The notes under the pieces were generated by a model. It was given only the letters and a program-made list of their open reading frames with translations. It made no database searches and was not told the origin of the DNA. A stretch of DNA of 64,000 nt from an uncultured Pelagibacteraceae bacterium (GTDB lineage: Bacteria; Pseudomonadota; Alphaproteobacteria; Pelagibacterales; Pelagibacteraceae). The stretch lies in contig CACOGC010000001.1 of the NCBI GenBank assembly GCA_902626645.1, positions 120,001-184,000 of the forward strand. The letters run 5' to 3'. Position numbers and translations under genes: made by a program. Of this stretch, positions 1 to 10,264 are shown in pieces; positions within the stretch are counted from its first letter, which is position 1, and each line of letters begins with the position of its first letter.

Positions 1-1361
<1,361 letters not shown>

Positions 1362-1565
1362 AAAAACGGCGCACACTAGCTTCTATATAAATTCTAAGAA
1401 TAAAATTTATATAAAGTTGAAGTGTGTACGACAAATTTTGGTAACCTTAACCGTCCACACTTCTCTTCTTAAATTTTTACATTTTAAATAGCTAATTAAG
1501 CTAAAAAGCTCAATAATCCTCACTAGTCATATTGTTTACAATAATATTTAATGAGAAGTTCGATG

Positions 1566-1593
1566 CTTATAGGCTAAAATTAAGGGAAATCAA
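1566..1593 (-). promoter_or_regulatory. Probable rRNA operon promoter
   Basis: On the minus strand there is TTGATT (1588-1593), a 16-base spacer and TATAAG (1566-1571), facing the 16S gene. Transcription would start near 1558, giving a leader of about 200 bases before mature 16S. The 335-base gap between 16S and the M23 peptidase otherwise holds only the AT-rich rRNA leader and the hairpin at 1621. Inferred from sequence only. Confidence 0.5.
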
Positions 1594-1618
1594 GCTTTTA
1601 AGAATAAAAAAAACGTCC

Positions 1619-1648
1619 AAAACCCCTTATTTTTAAGGGTTTTTTTTG
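1619..1648 (+). terminator. Terminator-like hairpin between 16S and the M23 peptidase gene
   Basis: A short stem (CCCTTA / TAAGGG with flanking A-T pairs) is followed on the plus strand by eight T residues, the form of an intrinsic terminator. On the minus strand the stem is followed by a second T-run after a GGACG spacer, so it could work in both directions. No plus-strand gene lies upstream. It may insulate the M23 gene from the rRNA promoter, or lie in the M23 5' leader 50 bases before its start codon. Confidence 0.4.
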
Positions 1649-1696
1649 ATATTAATCAGATCCTAAAATAATAATAAAAACTTCGATAATTTTTTA

Positions 1697-2989
1697 ATGT
1701 TTAAAAAAATTAAACTTAATATTAAAAAAAACCTAGAGATATTTTCACTCGGATTACTTATTATAATTACAATTACTTTCACTTCTTTTTACAATTATAA
1801 TAAAAAAAAAATCTTAAGTAATTACTCAAACTTATTAGATAACATCTATTTTAAAAAGTCATTCAACCAATTAATAGATAATCTAGAGCCAAGATTCAAA
1901 AAAATTGAACATAAAATAAATGTAGGTGAAACATTTGATAAAATATTAGAGGAGTATTCTGTAGAAAAGTCAGAAATAGAACAGATTAAAAAAGAATTGG
2001 GTAAAAAAATTAATTTAAATAAATTAAATGTTAATCAAAAATTTAGTTTTACAATTGATCAAACAAGCTCAGTTATAAAAGAATTTGTATTTCAAGTTTC
2101 GAATACAGAAAAGATTTATCTCACAAGAAAGAAAGAAACAAATAAATTTGATCAAAAAATTTTAGTTACTAAACTCAATAAAAATGTAATTTATGATGAA
2201 AGTATTATTTTAGAAAGTCTTTATAAATCAGCTTCAAATCAAAAAATTCCAGCTGGAATTATAGTTGAGTTTGCAAGAATTTATGGCTTTCAAGTAGATT
2301 TTCAAAGAGATATTAGGAAACGAGATAGTTTCCAAATTATGTATGAAGTTTTTTTAGACGATAAAAAAAATATAATTGAAACAGGTAATATTCTTTATGC
2401 AAATCTAAAACTAAGTGGTGAAGATAACTCTTTATATTACTTTGACTCAAAAAAAAGTGAGGGACATTATGATAAAAGTGGAAAAAGTGTTCAAAAGGCA
2501 TTAATGAAAACACCAATAAATGGTGCAAGACTATCTTCACCTTTTGGAATGAGAAAACATCCAATTGATGGTTTTAATAAAATGCACAGAGGGACAGACT
2601 TTGCTGCACCAATGGGAACGCCTATCATGGCATCTGGTAATGGAGTGATAAAAAAAGCAGGATGGTGTGGAGGTGGTGGTAATTGTGTTGTCATAAAACA
2701 TAATTCTACTTATCAAACTGTTTATGCACATATGTCAAAATTTGCTAAAGGCATCAGAAAAGGAACAAGGGTAAAACAGGGACAGACTATAGGCTATGTT
2801 GGGTCTACTGGGAAATCAACTGGACCACACCTACATTATGAGGTGATAGTCAATGGAAAAAAAATAAACTCCCAAACATTAAAGTTGCCATCAGGGAAAA
2901 TTTTAAAAGGAGATGAAAGGAAGATTTTTGAGACAAAAAGAATTAAATTGGATGTATTAAAGTCTGAAAAAATAATTGGTCTTAATTAA
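1697..2989 (+). CDS. M23-family metallopeptidase (murein endopeptidase-like)
   Basis: The 430-residue protein has a lysine-rich start, one membrane segment at about residues 15-33, a middle domain like those preceding M23 peptidases, and a C-terminal M23 (LytM) domain at about residues 280-385. Zinc/catalytic motifs are visible: HRGTDFAAP (HxxxD) and GPHLHYEV (HxH). The family cuts peptide cross-links of peptidoglycan outside the inner membrane, or activates amidases. The start at 1697 gives a proper signal anchor. The gene stands alone, and its stop overlaps the stop of the convergent DUF4167 gene by four bases. Confidence 0.88.
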   Translation: MFKKIKLNIKKNLEIFSLGLLIIITITFTSFYNYNKKKILSNYSNLLDNIYFKKSFNQLIDNLEPRFKKIEHKINVGETFDKILEEYSVEKSEIEQIKKELGKKINLNKLNVNQKFSFTIDQTSSVIKEFVFQVSNTEKIYLTRKKETNKFDQKILVTKLNKNVIYDESIILESLYKSASNQKIPAGIIVEFARIYGFQVDFQRDIRKRDSFQIMYEVFLDDKKNIIETGNILYANLKLSGEDNSLYYFDSKKSEGHYDKSGKSVQKALMKTPINGARLSSPFGMRKHPIDGFNKMHRGTDFAAPMGTPIMASGNGVIKKAGWCGGGGNCVVIKHNSTYQTVYAHMSKFAKGIRKGTRVKQGQTIGYVGSTGKSTGPHLHYEVIVNGKKINSQTLKLPSGKILKGDERKIFETKRIKLDVLKSEKIIGLN

Positions 2990-3399
2990 TTAATTTCTGA
3001 ATGTTTATCTTCAGCACCATCTTTATCATTTGGTACAGAGTTATCTTTATTTTCTCTATTTTCGTTTGTGTCGGTGGTTTCCTCTAAATCCTTATTTTTA
3101 AAACTCATTTTTCTTTGTATCCCTTTCTCATTTAATATTCTCGTAAAATGATCTGCATGCTGAAAGTAATTTTCTGATAAAATTTTATCCCCAGTTGATA
3201 AGGCTTCTCTAGCTAAGTTATTATATTTCTCAATTAATTTAGGCGCATTGTGATTATTTCTCCCTGGAGATTTTCTTTGAAAATTTTCAGAAGTTGAAAA
3301 ACTATTGTTAAATTTATTTCTGTCACCATTAGACTTAAAATTTCTCTCATTTCTTCGAAAATTGCTTCTTCGTCCATTGTTGTTTCTAAATGTAACCAT
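2986..3399 (-). CDS. DUF4167 domain protein
   Basis: This 137-residue protein is very rich in Asn, Arg and Lys at the N-terminus (RNNNGRRSNFRRNERN). A more ordered segment at about residues 50-95 (PKLIEKYNNLAREALSTGD.. NYFQHADHF) matches my recollection of DUF4167, an alphaproteobacterial family found beside prmC/prfA. The basic low-complexity head suggests nucleic-acid binding, but that is inference. It follows prmC by four bases in the lysC-ispG-prfA-prmC string. The C-terminal tail is acidic. No biochemical function is known to me. Confidence 0.75.
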   Translation of the reverse strand: MVTFRNNNGRRSNFRRNERNFKSNGDRNKFNNSFSTSENFQRKSPGRNNHNAPKLIEKYNNLAREALSTGDKILSENYFQHADHFTRILNEKGIQRKMSFKNKDLEETTDTNENRENKDNSVPNDKDGAEDKHSEIN

Positions 3400-3403
3400 A
3401 TTA

Positions 3404-4243
3404 TTAAGTTTTAATACTTACTATGCAGCGATCATGATTTGATAAATCTTTAACAGTCTTTTTAATATAAAACCCCTTATTACGTAATATTTTTTTTACT
3501 TTATTTTTTTGATCAAAACCTATTTCTATTATGAAATGACCATTTCTTTTTATCAGTTCAGACGATTTGTTTATGACTTTTCTGATTTCTGATAAACCAT
3601 CTAACCCGCCGTCTAATGCTTGTTTAGGTTCATAACCAATATCTTTTTCCAAACATTTTAAAATACTTTTTTTTATGTAAGGAGGATTAGATACAATTAA
3701 ATCATATTTGCCTGTATTGAAATTGTCAATATTTGATTTAAAGAGTCTCAATCTGTTATTTATTCTCAATTTTTGACCATTAACCTTGCTTATTTGCAAT
3801 GATTTATTGCTTATATCAATGCCAGTTCCAATGAAATTTTTCTTTTCTTTCAAAATTGACATTAAAATGCAACCAGACCCAACACCAATATCTAATATTT
3901 GCAGCCTGTTTTTATTTTTTACTAATTTAAGAGCTTGTTCAATCAAAATTTCTGTATCTGGTCTTGGTATTAATACGTTATTATTTACGATAAATTCATA
4001 TTTCCAAAAATCTTTTTTTTTTATGATTTGCGCTATCGGCTTACTCTTGGCTCTTTCTTGAATTAAATTTTCAAAATAGTCAATATCCCTTTTTTTTACT
4101 TCTTTATGTAAATTTAAAATTATAAATTTTTTATCCTCTCTAATTGCTTGAGACATTAATATTTCACTATCTAGTTTTGCTGATATGATATTATTATCTA
4201 TTAAAATTGATTGTCCTTTTTCTAATGCACTCTGTATATCCAT
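3404..4243 (-). CDS. prmC: Peptide chain release factor N5-glutamine methyltransferase
   Basis: PrmC methylates the glutamine of the GGQ motif in release factors RF1/RF2 using S-adenosylmethionine. The 279-residue length is normal. Seen: an N-terminal helical domain, the SAM-binding segment LDIGVGSGCI at about residue 120, and the signature SNPPYI at about residue 187. It lies three bases downstream of prfA, whose product is its substrate, an order widely conserved in bacteria. The stop is five bases from the DUF4167 start. Confidence 0.95.
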   Translation of the reverse strand: MDIQSALEKGQSILIDNNIISAKLDSEILMSQAIREDKKFIILNLHKEVKKRDIDYFENLIQERAKSKPIAQIIKKKDFWKYEFIVNNNVLIPRPDTEILIEQALKLVKNKNRLQILDIGVGSGCILMSILKEKKNFIGTGIDISNKSLQISKVNGQKLRINNRLRLFKSNIDNFNTGKYDLIVSNPPYIKKSILKCLEKDIGYEPKQALDGGLDGLSEIRKVINKSSELIKRNGHFIIEIGFDQKNKVKKILRNKGFYIKKTVKDLSNHDRCIVSIKT

Positions 4244-4246
4244 AAT

Positions 4247-5317
4247 TTAAAGTTTGCTCAAACTTTCCTCTTGTGCTTTTAAAGATAAAGACTCAATTAT
4301 TTCATCAAATGCTTCTCCCTCCAAAAATTCTTCTAACTTATGTAAAGTTAGATTGATTCTATGATCTGTGACTCTTCCTTGTGGAAAATTATAAGTTCTA
4401 ATTCTTTCAGATCTATCTCCGGTGCCAATCTTACTTTTTCTATCTGCTGATCTTTCTTGATCTATTCTGGTTCTCTCTAACTCATATAATCTTGCTCGTA
4501 ATATTTTCATTCCCTTTGCCTTATTTTTATGTTGCGATTTTTCATCTTGCTGTGAAACGCTCAAGCCAGATGGTATATGAGTTATTCTTACTGCGCTATC
4601 AGTTGTATTAACAGATTGACCACCAGGGCCACCGGATCTGAAAACATCAATTCTTAAATCCGTCTCATTTATTTTTAAATCAACCTCTTCTGCCTCAGGT
4701 AATACAGCAACAGTAGCAGCTGAAGTGTGAACTCTACCTTGAGTTTCCGTATCCGGGACTCTTTGAACTCTGTGTACACCACTTTCATATTTTAAAGTTG
4801 AATAGATGTTATTACCCTTAATAGACGCTATAACTTCTTTTAATCCACCCGCATCACTTCTCGAAATAGATATTAATTCCAAAGACCATTTTTTTTTATT
4901 ACAAACTTTTTCATACATTTTGAATAAATCTCCTGCAAATAAACTTGCTTCTAGACCGCCAGTTCCAGCTCTTATTTCAATAATAGCATTTTTTTTATCA
5001 GCCTCATCTTTTGGTAGTAAAAATAATTTTAATTTCTTTTCATTTTTCTCAAATTGTGAATCTAGCTCACTTAATTCATTATGAGCCATCTTCATTAACT
5101 CCTCATCAGAATTTTTATCATTTAAAATTTTTTCTAGTTCAATTTTATCATTTTTATATGAAGCATATTTCTTTGCGCTATAAACAATTTCATTTAAATC
5201 AGAATATTCTTTTGATTTTTCTGCAAACAATTTCTTGTCTACATTTCCTGATGCTAAATCTTTTTCCAGAGAAGAATGTCGAGTAATTAATTCTTCGATA
5301 GTTTTTTCTGGTATCAT
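4247..5317 (-). CDS. prfA: Peptide chain release factor 1
   Basis: RF1 ends translation at UAA and UAG codons. The 356-residue protein has the GGQ loop ([16 protein letters not shown], about residue 230), which triggers peptidyl-tRNA hydrolysis, and [20 protein letters not shown] just before it. The [15 protein letters not shown] region and the C-terminal ..[15 protein letters not shown] are typical of RF1. Its start overlaps the end of ispG by four bases (ATGA), implying coupled translation, and prmC follows. Confidence 0.97.
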   Translation of the reverse strand: MIPEKTIEELITRHSSLEKDLASGNVDKKLFAEKSKEYSDLNEIVYSAKKYASYKNDKIELEKILNDKNSDEELMKMAHNELSELDSQFEKNEKKLKLFLLPKDEADKKNAIIEIRAGTGGLEASLFAGDLFKMYEKVCNKKKWSLELISISRSDAGGLKEVIASIKGNNIYSTLKYESGVHRVQRVPDTETQGRVHTSAATVAVLPEAEEVDLKINETDLRIDVFRSGGPGGQSVNTTDSAVRITHIPSGLSVSQQDEKSQHKNKAKGMKILRARLYELERTRIDQERSADRKSKIGTGDRSERIRTYNFPQGRVTDHRINLTLHKLEEFLEGEAFDEIIESLSLKAQEESLSKL

Positions 5318-6417
5318 TTTTGATTTTTCTCTAACTCAGAAGCTTTTTTTTCAACCTCGTCAATCACTTTCGCTATCATGTCATCTGTCATAACTTTTTC
5401 ACTTTGAACCCCAGACAAATAAAGCATGTTACTTCCTTTTCGCCCACCTGTAATACCAACGTCTGTCATCGCAGCCTCACCGGGCCCATTAACAACACAT
5501 CCAATAATTGAGAGAGTAATTGGTGTTTTTATATGTGACAGTTTTTTCTCTAAAACCTTCACAGTATCGATTACTTGAAAACCCTGTCTTGCACAGGATG
5601 GGCATGAAATAATCTTTACTCCTCTATTTCTAAGATTCAGCGATTTCAGTATCTCATTTCCAATTGTAACCTCTTTTACCGGATCATCAGATAGAGATAT
5701 TCTTATGGTATCTCCAATACCCTCTTTAAGTAGAATCCCTAGGCCAATTGAGGATTTAATACTCCCTGATATAAAACTGCCCGCTTCAGTAATTCCTAAA
5801 TGAAGTGGATAATCTATTTTTCTTGAAAGCTGACGATACGCTTCCACAGATAAAAAGACGTCGGAAGATTTTACGCTTACTTTTAAATTTGAAAAATCCA
5901 TATCCTCTAAAATTTCAATATTTCTTATTGCGCTTTCTACCAATGCCTCCGGACAAGGTTCTTTAAATCTTTCTAGTATATCTTTCTCTAATGAACCAGC
6001 ATTAACTCCTACTCTGATTGAACAATTATTGTCTCTAGCAGATTTAATTACTTCAACAATTTTTTTTTTATCTCCAATATTTCCAGGATTTATTCTCAAA
6101 CAACTCGCTCCATTTTCTGCAGCTTCAATTGCTCTCTTGTAATGGAAATGTATATCGGCAACTATCGGGATATTAACGTGTTTTGTAATTTCTTTAAGTG
6201 CTTTAGATGATGACTCGTCAGGACAAGAAACTCTAACGATGTCAGCTCCTTCAGATTGTATTTCTTGAATTTGTTTAATTGTACTCTTAACATCTGATGT
6301 TAAAGTATTGGTCATTGATTGTACAGTTATAGGATTTTCACCTCCAACTTTAACATCGCCTACATTTATAGTTTTGGTCTTTCGTCTTTTGATATCTCTA
6401 AAAGGTCTAATGCTCAT
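5314..6417 (-). CDS. ispG: 4-hydroxy-3-methylbut-2-enyl diphosphate synthase (flavodoxin/ferredoxin)
   Basis: IspG (GcpE) converts MEcPP to HMBPP in the MEP isoprenoid pathway using a [4Fe-4S] cluster. Seen: the TIM-barrel start [15 protein letters not shown], and cluster ligands in [10 protein letters not shown] and [10 protein letters not shown] near the C-terminus. Length 367 is normal. It sits between lysC (five bases upstream) and prfA (four-base overlap), so it is probably in the same transcript. Confidence 0.97.
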   Translation of the reverse strand: MSIRPFRDIKRRKTKTINVGDVKVGGENPITVQSMTNTLTSDVKSTIKQIQEIQSEGADIVRVSCPDESSSKALKEITKHVNIPIVADIHFHYKRAIEAAENGASCLRINPGNIGDKKKIVEVIKSARDNNCSIRVGVNAGSLEKDILERFKEPCPEALVESAIRNIEILEDMDFSNLKVSVKSSDVFLSVEAYRQLSRKIDYPLHLGITEAGSFISGSIKSSIGLGILLKEGIGDTIRISLSDDPVKEVTIGNEILKSLNLRNRGVKIISCPSCARQGFQVIDTVKVLEKKLSHIKTPITLSIIGCVVNGPGEAAMTDVGITGGRKGSNMLYLSGVQSEKVMTDDMIAKVIDEVEKKASELEKNQK

Positions 6418-6421
6418 TTTT

Positions 6422-7636
6422 TTATTCTTGTAATTTAAATTCTTTATGCAATGTAACTAAGGCTTTTTTAGCATCTTTTTTGTTAATCAAAACAGATATT
6501 TTAATTTCAGATGTTGATATAACTTGGATGTTAATTTTTTTATTTGCTAAGGCTTGAAACATTCTAAAAGTAACACCGGGAGTTGTGATCATTCCAACAC
6601 CAATTATTGATATTTTAGAGACCCCTTTTTGGAATAACACTTTTTTAAATTTTATACTTTTGTTTTCTTGAATTATCTTTTTTGTTTTGTTGAGATCTTC
6701 AGCTTTAATCGTAAAAGTTAAATCAGTTTCTTTTCCATTAGGTGAAATATTTTGTACTACCATATCAACATTTATAGAATTGATTGATAATGGTTTAAAA
6801 ATTGATGCTGCTACACCGGGTCTATCTTTTACACCAACTAAAGTAACTTTTGCATCATTATGTGTTGAAGAAATTCCTGTAATAATTCTATTATCATTTA
6901 AATTTGTTCTTTTTGTAATTAATGTTCCAGGTTTTTTTATAAATGAAGATTTTACTTCAATATTAATTCTATTTAATCTTGCATCTTGAATTGAAACAGG
7001 CTGCATAACTTTAGCACCCAAAGATGCCATTTCTAACATTTCCTCATAAGAAATTACTTTAATTTTTTTTGCTTTTTTTAATTTATTTGGATCTGTGGTG
7101 TATACTCCTTCTACATCTGTATAAATAACACATCTTTGTGCTTTAAAGGATTTTGCAATCATAATTGCACTTGCATCTGAACCTCCTCTACCTATCGTGG
7201 TTACTCTCTCGTTCATATTTACCCCTTGAAAGCCAGTAATAATAGGAATCCCTCCTTCTTTAAGAAATCTTAATAATTTATTTTTATTCACTTGTTGAAT
7301 TCTTGAGTTTGTGTATGGACCGTTAGTAAAAATCGGTATTTGCCAACCTAGCCAAGATCTTGATTTGAAACCTTTGTGGTTTAATCTTCCAGCTATTAAG
7401 GAGCATGCGACCTGCTCACCTGATGATACTAAAACATCATATTCGGAGTCTATGAAATTGTTACTAATCTGTTTTGATTTTTTGATCAAATCATTTGTCA
7501 CACCACTCATAGCTGAAGAAACAACTATTACTTTGTTTTTTTTCTTTTTATGTTCAATGATAATATCAGTAACTTTTTTAATTTTTTCAATTGTACCAAC
7601 TGATGTTCCACCAAATTTTAATACTACAATTTTCAT
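6422..7636 (-). CDS. lysC: Aspartate kinase
   Basis: LysC phosphorylates aspartate, the first step to lysine, threonine, methionine and diaminopimelate. Seen: KFGGTSVG at residues 7-14, the kinase segment ITGFQGVN...[11 protein letters not shown], and two C-terminal ACT repeats ([14 protein letters not shown] and [14 protein letters not shown]) that normally give feedback control. The 404-residue length fits single-function alphaproteobacterial aspartokinases. It heads the lysC-ispG-prfA-prmC-DUF4167 string and is divergent from ubiG across 63 bases. Confidence 0.97.
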   Translation of the reverse strand: MKIVVLKFGGTSVGTIEKIKKVTDIIIEHKKKKNKVIVVSSAMSGVTNDLIKKSKQISNNFIDSEYDVLVSSGEQVACSLIAGRLNHKGFKSRSWLGWQIPIFTNGPYTNSRIQQVNKNKLLRFLKEGGIPIITGFQGVNMNERVTTIGRGGSDASAIMIAKSFKAQRCVIYTDVEGVYTTDPNKLKKAKKIKVISYEEMLEMASLGAKVMQPVSIQDARLNRINIEVKSSFIKKPGTLITKRTNLNDNRIITGISSTHNDAKVTLVGVKDRPGVAASIFKPLSINSINVDMVVQNISPNGKETDLTFTIKAEDLNKTKKIIQENKSIKFKKVLFQKGVSKISIIGVGMITTPGVTFRMFQALANKKINIQVISTSEIKISVLINKKDAKKALVTLHKEFKLQE

Positions 7637-7699
7637 GATAAATATTTTTAGTTAAAACTTATTGATTAAATACATCTTCAATATATTGTTAATCTTGTA

Positions 7700-8428
7700 A
7701 TGAAAACTAGCACAATAAATAAAAAAGAAATAGAGAAATTTTCTAGAATTGCAGAGGAATGGTGGGATCCTACTGGTAAATTTAAACCATTACATAAATT
7801 TAATCCTATTAGAATTTCATATATAAAGGAAAAAATAATTAATAGTTTTAAACTTGAAAATTCAGATAAGCCATTACAAAAAATAAGATTATTAGATATT
7901 GGGTGTGGTGGTGGTTTGCTATCAGAACCTATGAGCAGATTAGGAGCAGAGGTAACTGGCATTGATGCATCAGAAAAAAATATACAAGTTGCAAAACTTC
8001 ATGCAAAAAAGAATAATTTAAAAATTAATTATCTAACTGCCTCACCAGAAAATTTAAAGATAGATAGAAAATTTGATGTAATTTTGAATATGGAAATTAT
8101 TGAACATGTTGAAGACGTTGATATTTTTTTAAAATCATGTTCATCACTATTAAAAAAAGAGGGTATAATGTTTGTTGCAACAATAAACAAAACTTTAAGA
8201 TCTTATCTATTTGCAATAATAGGTGCAGAGTATATTTTAAGATGGCTACCGATTGGGACCCACGAATGGGATAAATTTATAGATCCAAATGATTTAATTA
8301 AAATTTCTAAAAAATATAATCTTCAATTACAAAATCTAGACGGAATGAAGTTTAATATTATTACCGACAAATGGTCGATAAGCTCAGATAAATCTATTAA
8401 TTATATTGGAAAATTTAATAAAGTTTAA
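7700..8428 (+). CDS. ubiG: Ubiquinone biosynthesis O-methyltransferase
   Basis: UbiG performs both O-methylations in ubiquinone synthesis with S-adenosylmethionine. The 242-residue protein has the family start EEWWDPTGKFKPLHKFNPIR, the SAM motif LLDIGCGGGLLSEPMSRLGA at about residue 65, and EHVEDVD further on. The end IGTHEWDKFI is typical. It is a single plus-strand gene, divergent from lysC, and its stop overlaps the convergent DUF1178 stop by four bases. Confidence 0.96.
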   Translation: MKTSTINKKEIEKFSRIAEEWWDPTGKFKPLHKFNPIRISYIKEKIINSFKLENSDKPLQKIRLLDIGCGGGLLSEPMSRLGAEVTGIDASEKNIQVAKLHAKKNNLKINYLTASPENLKIDRKFDVILNMEIIEHVEDVDIFLKSCSSLLKKEGIMFVATINKTLRSYLFAIIGAEYILRWLPIGTHEWDKFIDPNDLIKISKKYNLQLQNLDGMKFNIITDKWSISSDKSINYIGKFNKV

Positions 8429-8853
8429 TTACTCTTATCTTCAATCCATGGTATCATTTCAGCTTCAACTCCTTCTTCCTTAAGTTCTTGAATTTCATTT
8501 TTTGTAGCTGTGCCATAAATACCTTTTTTATTATTTTTTTTGTTATAGTGTAATGATCTTGCTTCGTAAGCAAAATTTTCACCCACATAATCAAAATTAC
8601 TTTTGATAAATTTTTGATACTCTTTAATCTTGTTTTTTATCTCATTTAATTTCGTATTCTTTTTTTCAAAATTATCGGTGCTATTTCTATTTATTAATTG
8701 AGGAGCCATTAAAGTTTTTTCAACTTTTTGAGAATTACATTTATGACAATTTAAAAAATTTTTACTTTTGAGTTTTTCATACTCTTTAGATGAAGCAAAC
8801 CAGCTATCAAATGAGAAATCACAATTTTTACAAATCAACTTATATTTGATCAT
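8425..8853 (-). CDS. DUF1178 family protein
   Basis: The 142-residue protein starts with a zinc-ribbon-like segment: CKNC at residues 8-11 and CHKC near residue 37. FDSWFASSKEYEKL between them is the pattern I recognise as DUF1178, common in alphaproteobacteria. The rest is charged, with AYEARSLHYNKKN and IYGTAT typical of the family's end. Function is unknown. It lies 44 bases downstream of argJ. Confidence 0.8.
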   Translation of the reverse strand: MIKYKLICKNCDFSFDSWFASSKEYEKLKSKNFLNCHKCNSQKVEKTLMAPQLINRNSTDNFEKKNTKLNEIKNKIKEYQKFIKSNFDYVGENFAYEARSLHYNKKNNKKGIYGTATKNEIQELKEEGVEAEMIPWIEDKSN

Positions 8854-8897
8854 AATAATTATTTAATAATAGTTATATAAATTTCAATAGAACAAAT

Positions 8898-10199
8898 CTA
8901 ACTTCGATAGTCTCCATTAATCTCAATGTATTTTTTTGTCAAATCCATTGTGTAAGCTTTGAAACTTTTAGAGCCGCAGGAAATATCAACATTAATATCA
9001 ATGCTATCACTTTTCATATATTCGGATACTTCATCCTCTTTATAATTAGAATTAAGCTTTCCATTAGAAACAACACTTATCTCACCAAATTTAATAGACA
9101 ATTTTTCATGTTTAATTTGTACACCTGCTTTTCCTATTGCCATTACCACTCTTCCCCAATTGGCATCTTCGCCTGAGATAGCTGTTTTTACTAAAGGTGA
9201 ATTTGCAATTGAAAAAGCAATTTTTTTTGCATCATCTTCATTTTTGCACCCTTGAATATTAACAGTTATAAATTTTGAAGCACCTTCACCATCAGCTACA
9301 ACTCTTTTAGCTAAATTTAATAAAACTTTATTTAAAGCAAAATCAAAGTTTTTAATTTTTTCATCATTAGCATTTTTAATTTTAGGATGTTTTGATTTAC
9401 CTGTTGAAAAAATTGAAACCATATCATTAGTGCTAGTATCACTATCACAGGTGACAGCGTTAAAAGTATTAGAAATATTTTTCTTTAAAAGTTTTTTAAG
9501 TACATCATTTGGTAAATCTGCATCAGTAAAAATATATGCTAAGGTTGTAGCCATATCAGGTTGTATCATGCCTGAGCCTTTTGCAACCCCAAATATCTTT
9601 ATATCACTTCCTCCAATTGAACATTCTTCCATTGCCATTTTAGGCTGAGTGTCGGTAGTCATTATCCCTAATGCAGACTTCATCCAGATATACTTATTTT
9701 GTGTATATTTTATTTTTTCAATTAGTTCAGGAATTTTATTGATTATTTTTTCCTCAGGAAAAATCTCACCAATAGTTCCTGTGCATCCAAAAATTATTTC
9801 CTTTGAATTAATTTTTTTTGGTTGATCTTCATCCTCTTTCTGTTTTTGCGTTAATTTCAGAGAGATAATTTCTGCAATTTTTTCGAGACTTTTATAACCT
9901 TGTTTTCCAGTGAAACAATTAGCATTTCTTGTGTTCACTATTAATGAAAAAATTTTTTTAGCTTTTTGATTTAAATTCCATTTTATATTTTCAGAAATTA
10001 TTTTGGATTGGGTATAAACAGACGCATAGTTAACTCCATCTCTAAAATAAAACATGACTAAATCATCTCGAGAACTATTATATAAGTCAGCACTAATCGT
10101 AGAAATCGCTACACCATCAATATGATCAAGATCTTGAAATTCGTTTAATCTCTTGCTTTTTGATTTAGATGATAGAAAATTTGTAAAATTAATACCCAT
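8898..10199 (-). CDS. argJ: Glutamate N-acetyltransferase / amino-acid acetyltransferase
   Basis: ArgJ moves the acetyl group from N-acetylornithine to glutamate in the cyclic arginine pathway. The precursor cleaves itself before a catalytic Thr. Seen: GSGMIQPDMATTLAYIFTDA, containing the cleavage site and nucleophile, plus GEDANWGRVVMAIGKAG and DGEGASKFI. The 433-residue length is slightly long, with an insertion around residues 120-135 (KQKEDEDQPKKIN). argB, argF and argD also occur in this window but are dispersed. The gene is divergent from secA across 65 bases. Confidence 0.96.
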   Translation of the reverse strand: MGINFTNFLSSKSKSKRLNEFQDLDHIDGVAISTISADLYNSSRDDLVMFYFRDGVNYASVYTQSKIISENIKWNLNQKAKKIFSLIVNTRNANCFTGKQGYKSLEKIAEIISLKLTQKQKEDEDQPKKINSKEIIFGCTGTIGEIFPEEKIINKIPELIEKIKYTQNKYIWMKSALGIMTTDTQPKMAMEECSIGGSDIKIFGVAKGSGMIQPDMATTLAYIFTDADLPNDVLKKLLKKNISNTFNAVTCDSDTSTNDMVSIFSTGKSKHPKIKNANDEKIKNFDFALNKVLLNLAKRVVADGEGASKFITVNIQGCKNEDDAKKIAFSIANSPLVKTAISGEDANWGRVVMAIGKAGVQIKHEKLSIKFGEISVVSNGKLNSNYKEDEVSEYMKSDSIDINVDISCGSKSFKAYTMDLTKKYIEINGDYRS

Positions 10200-10264
10200 T
10201 CTATTTAAAATAATTATTTAATGATTATATAAATGGTTATAAGAAAATAATAAATCAAAAACTG

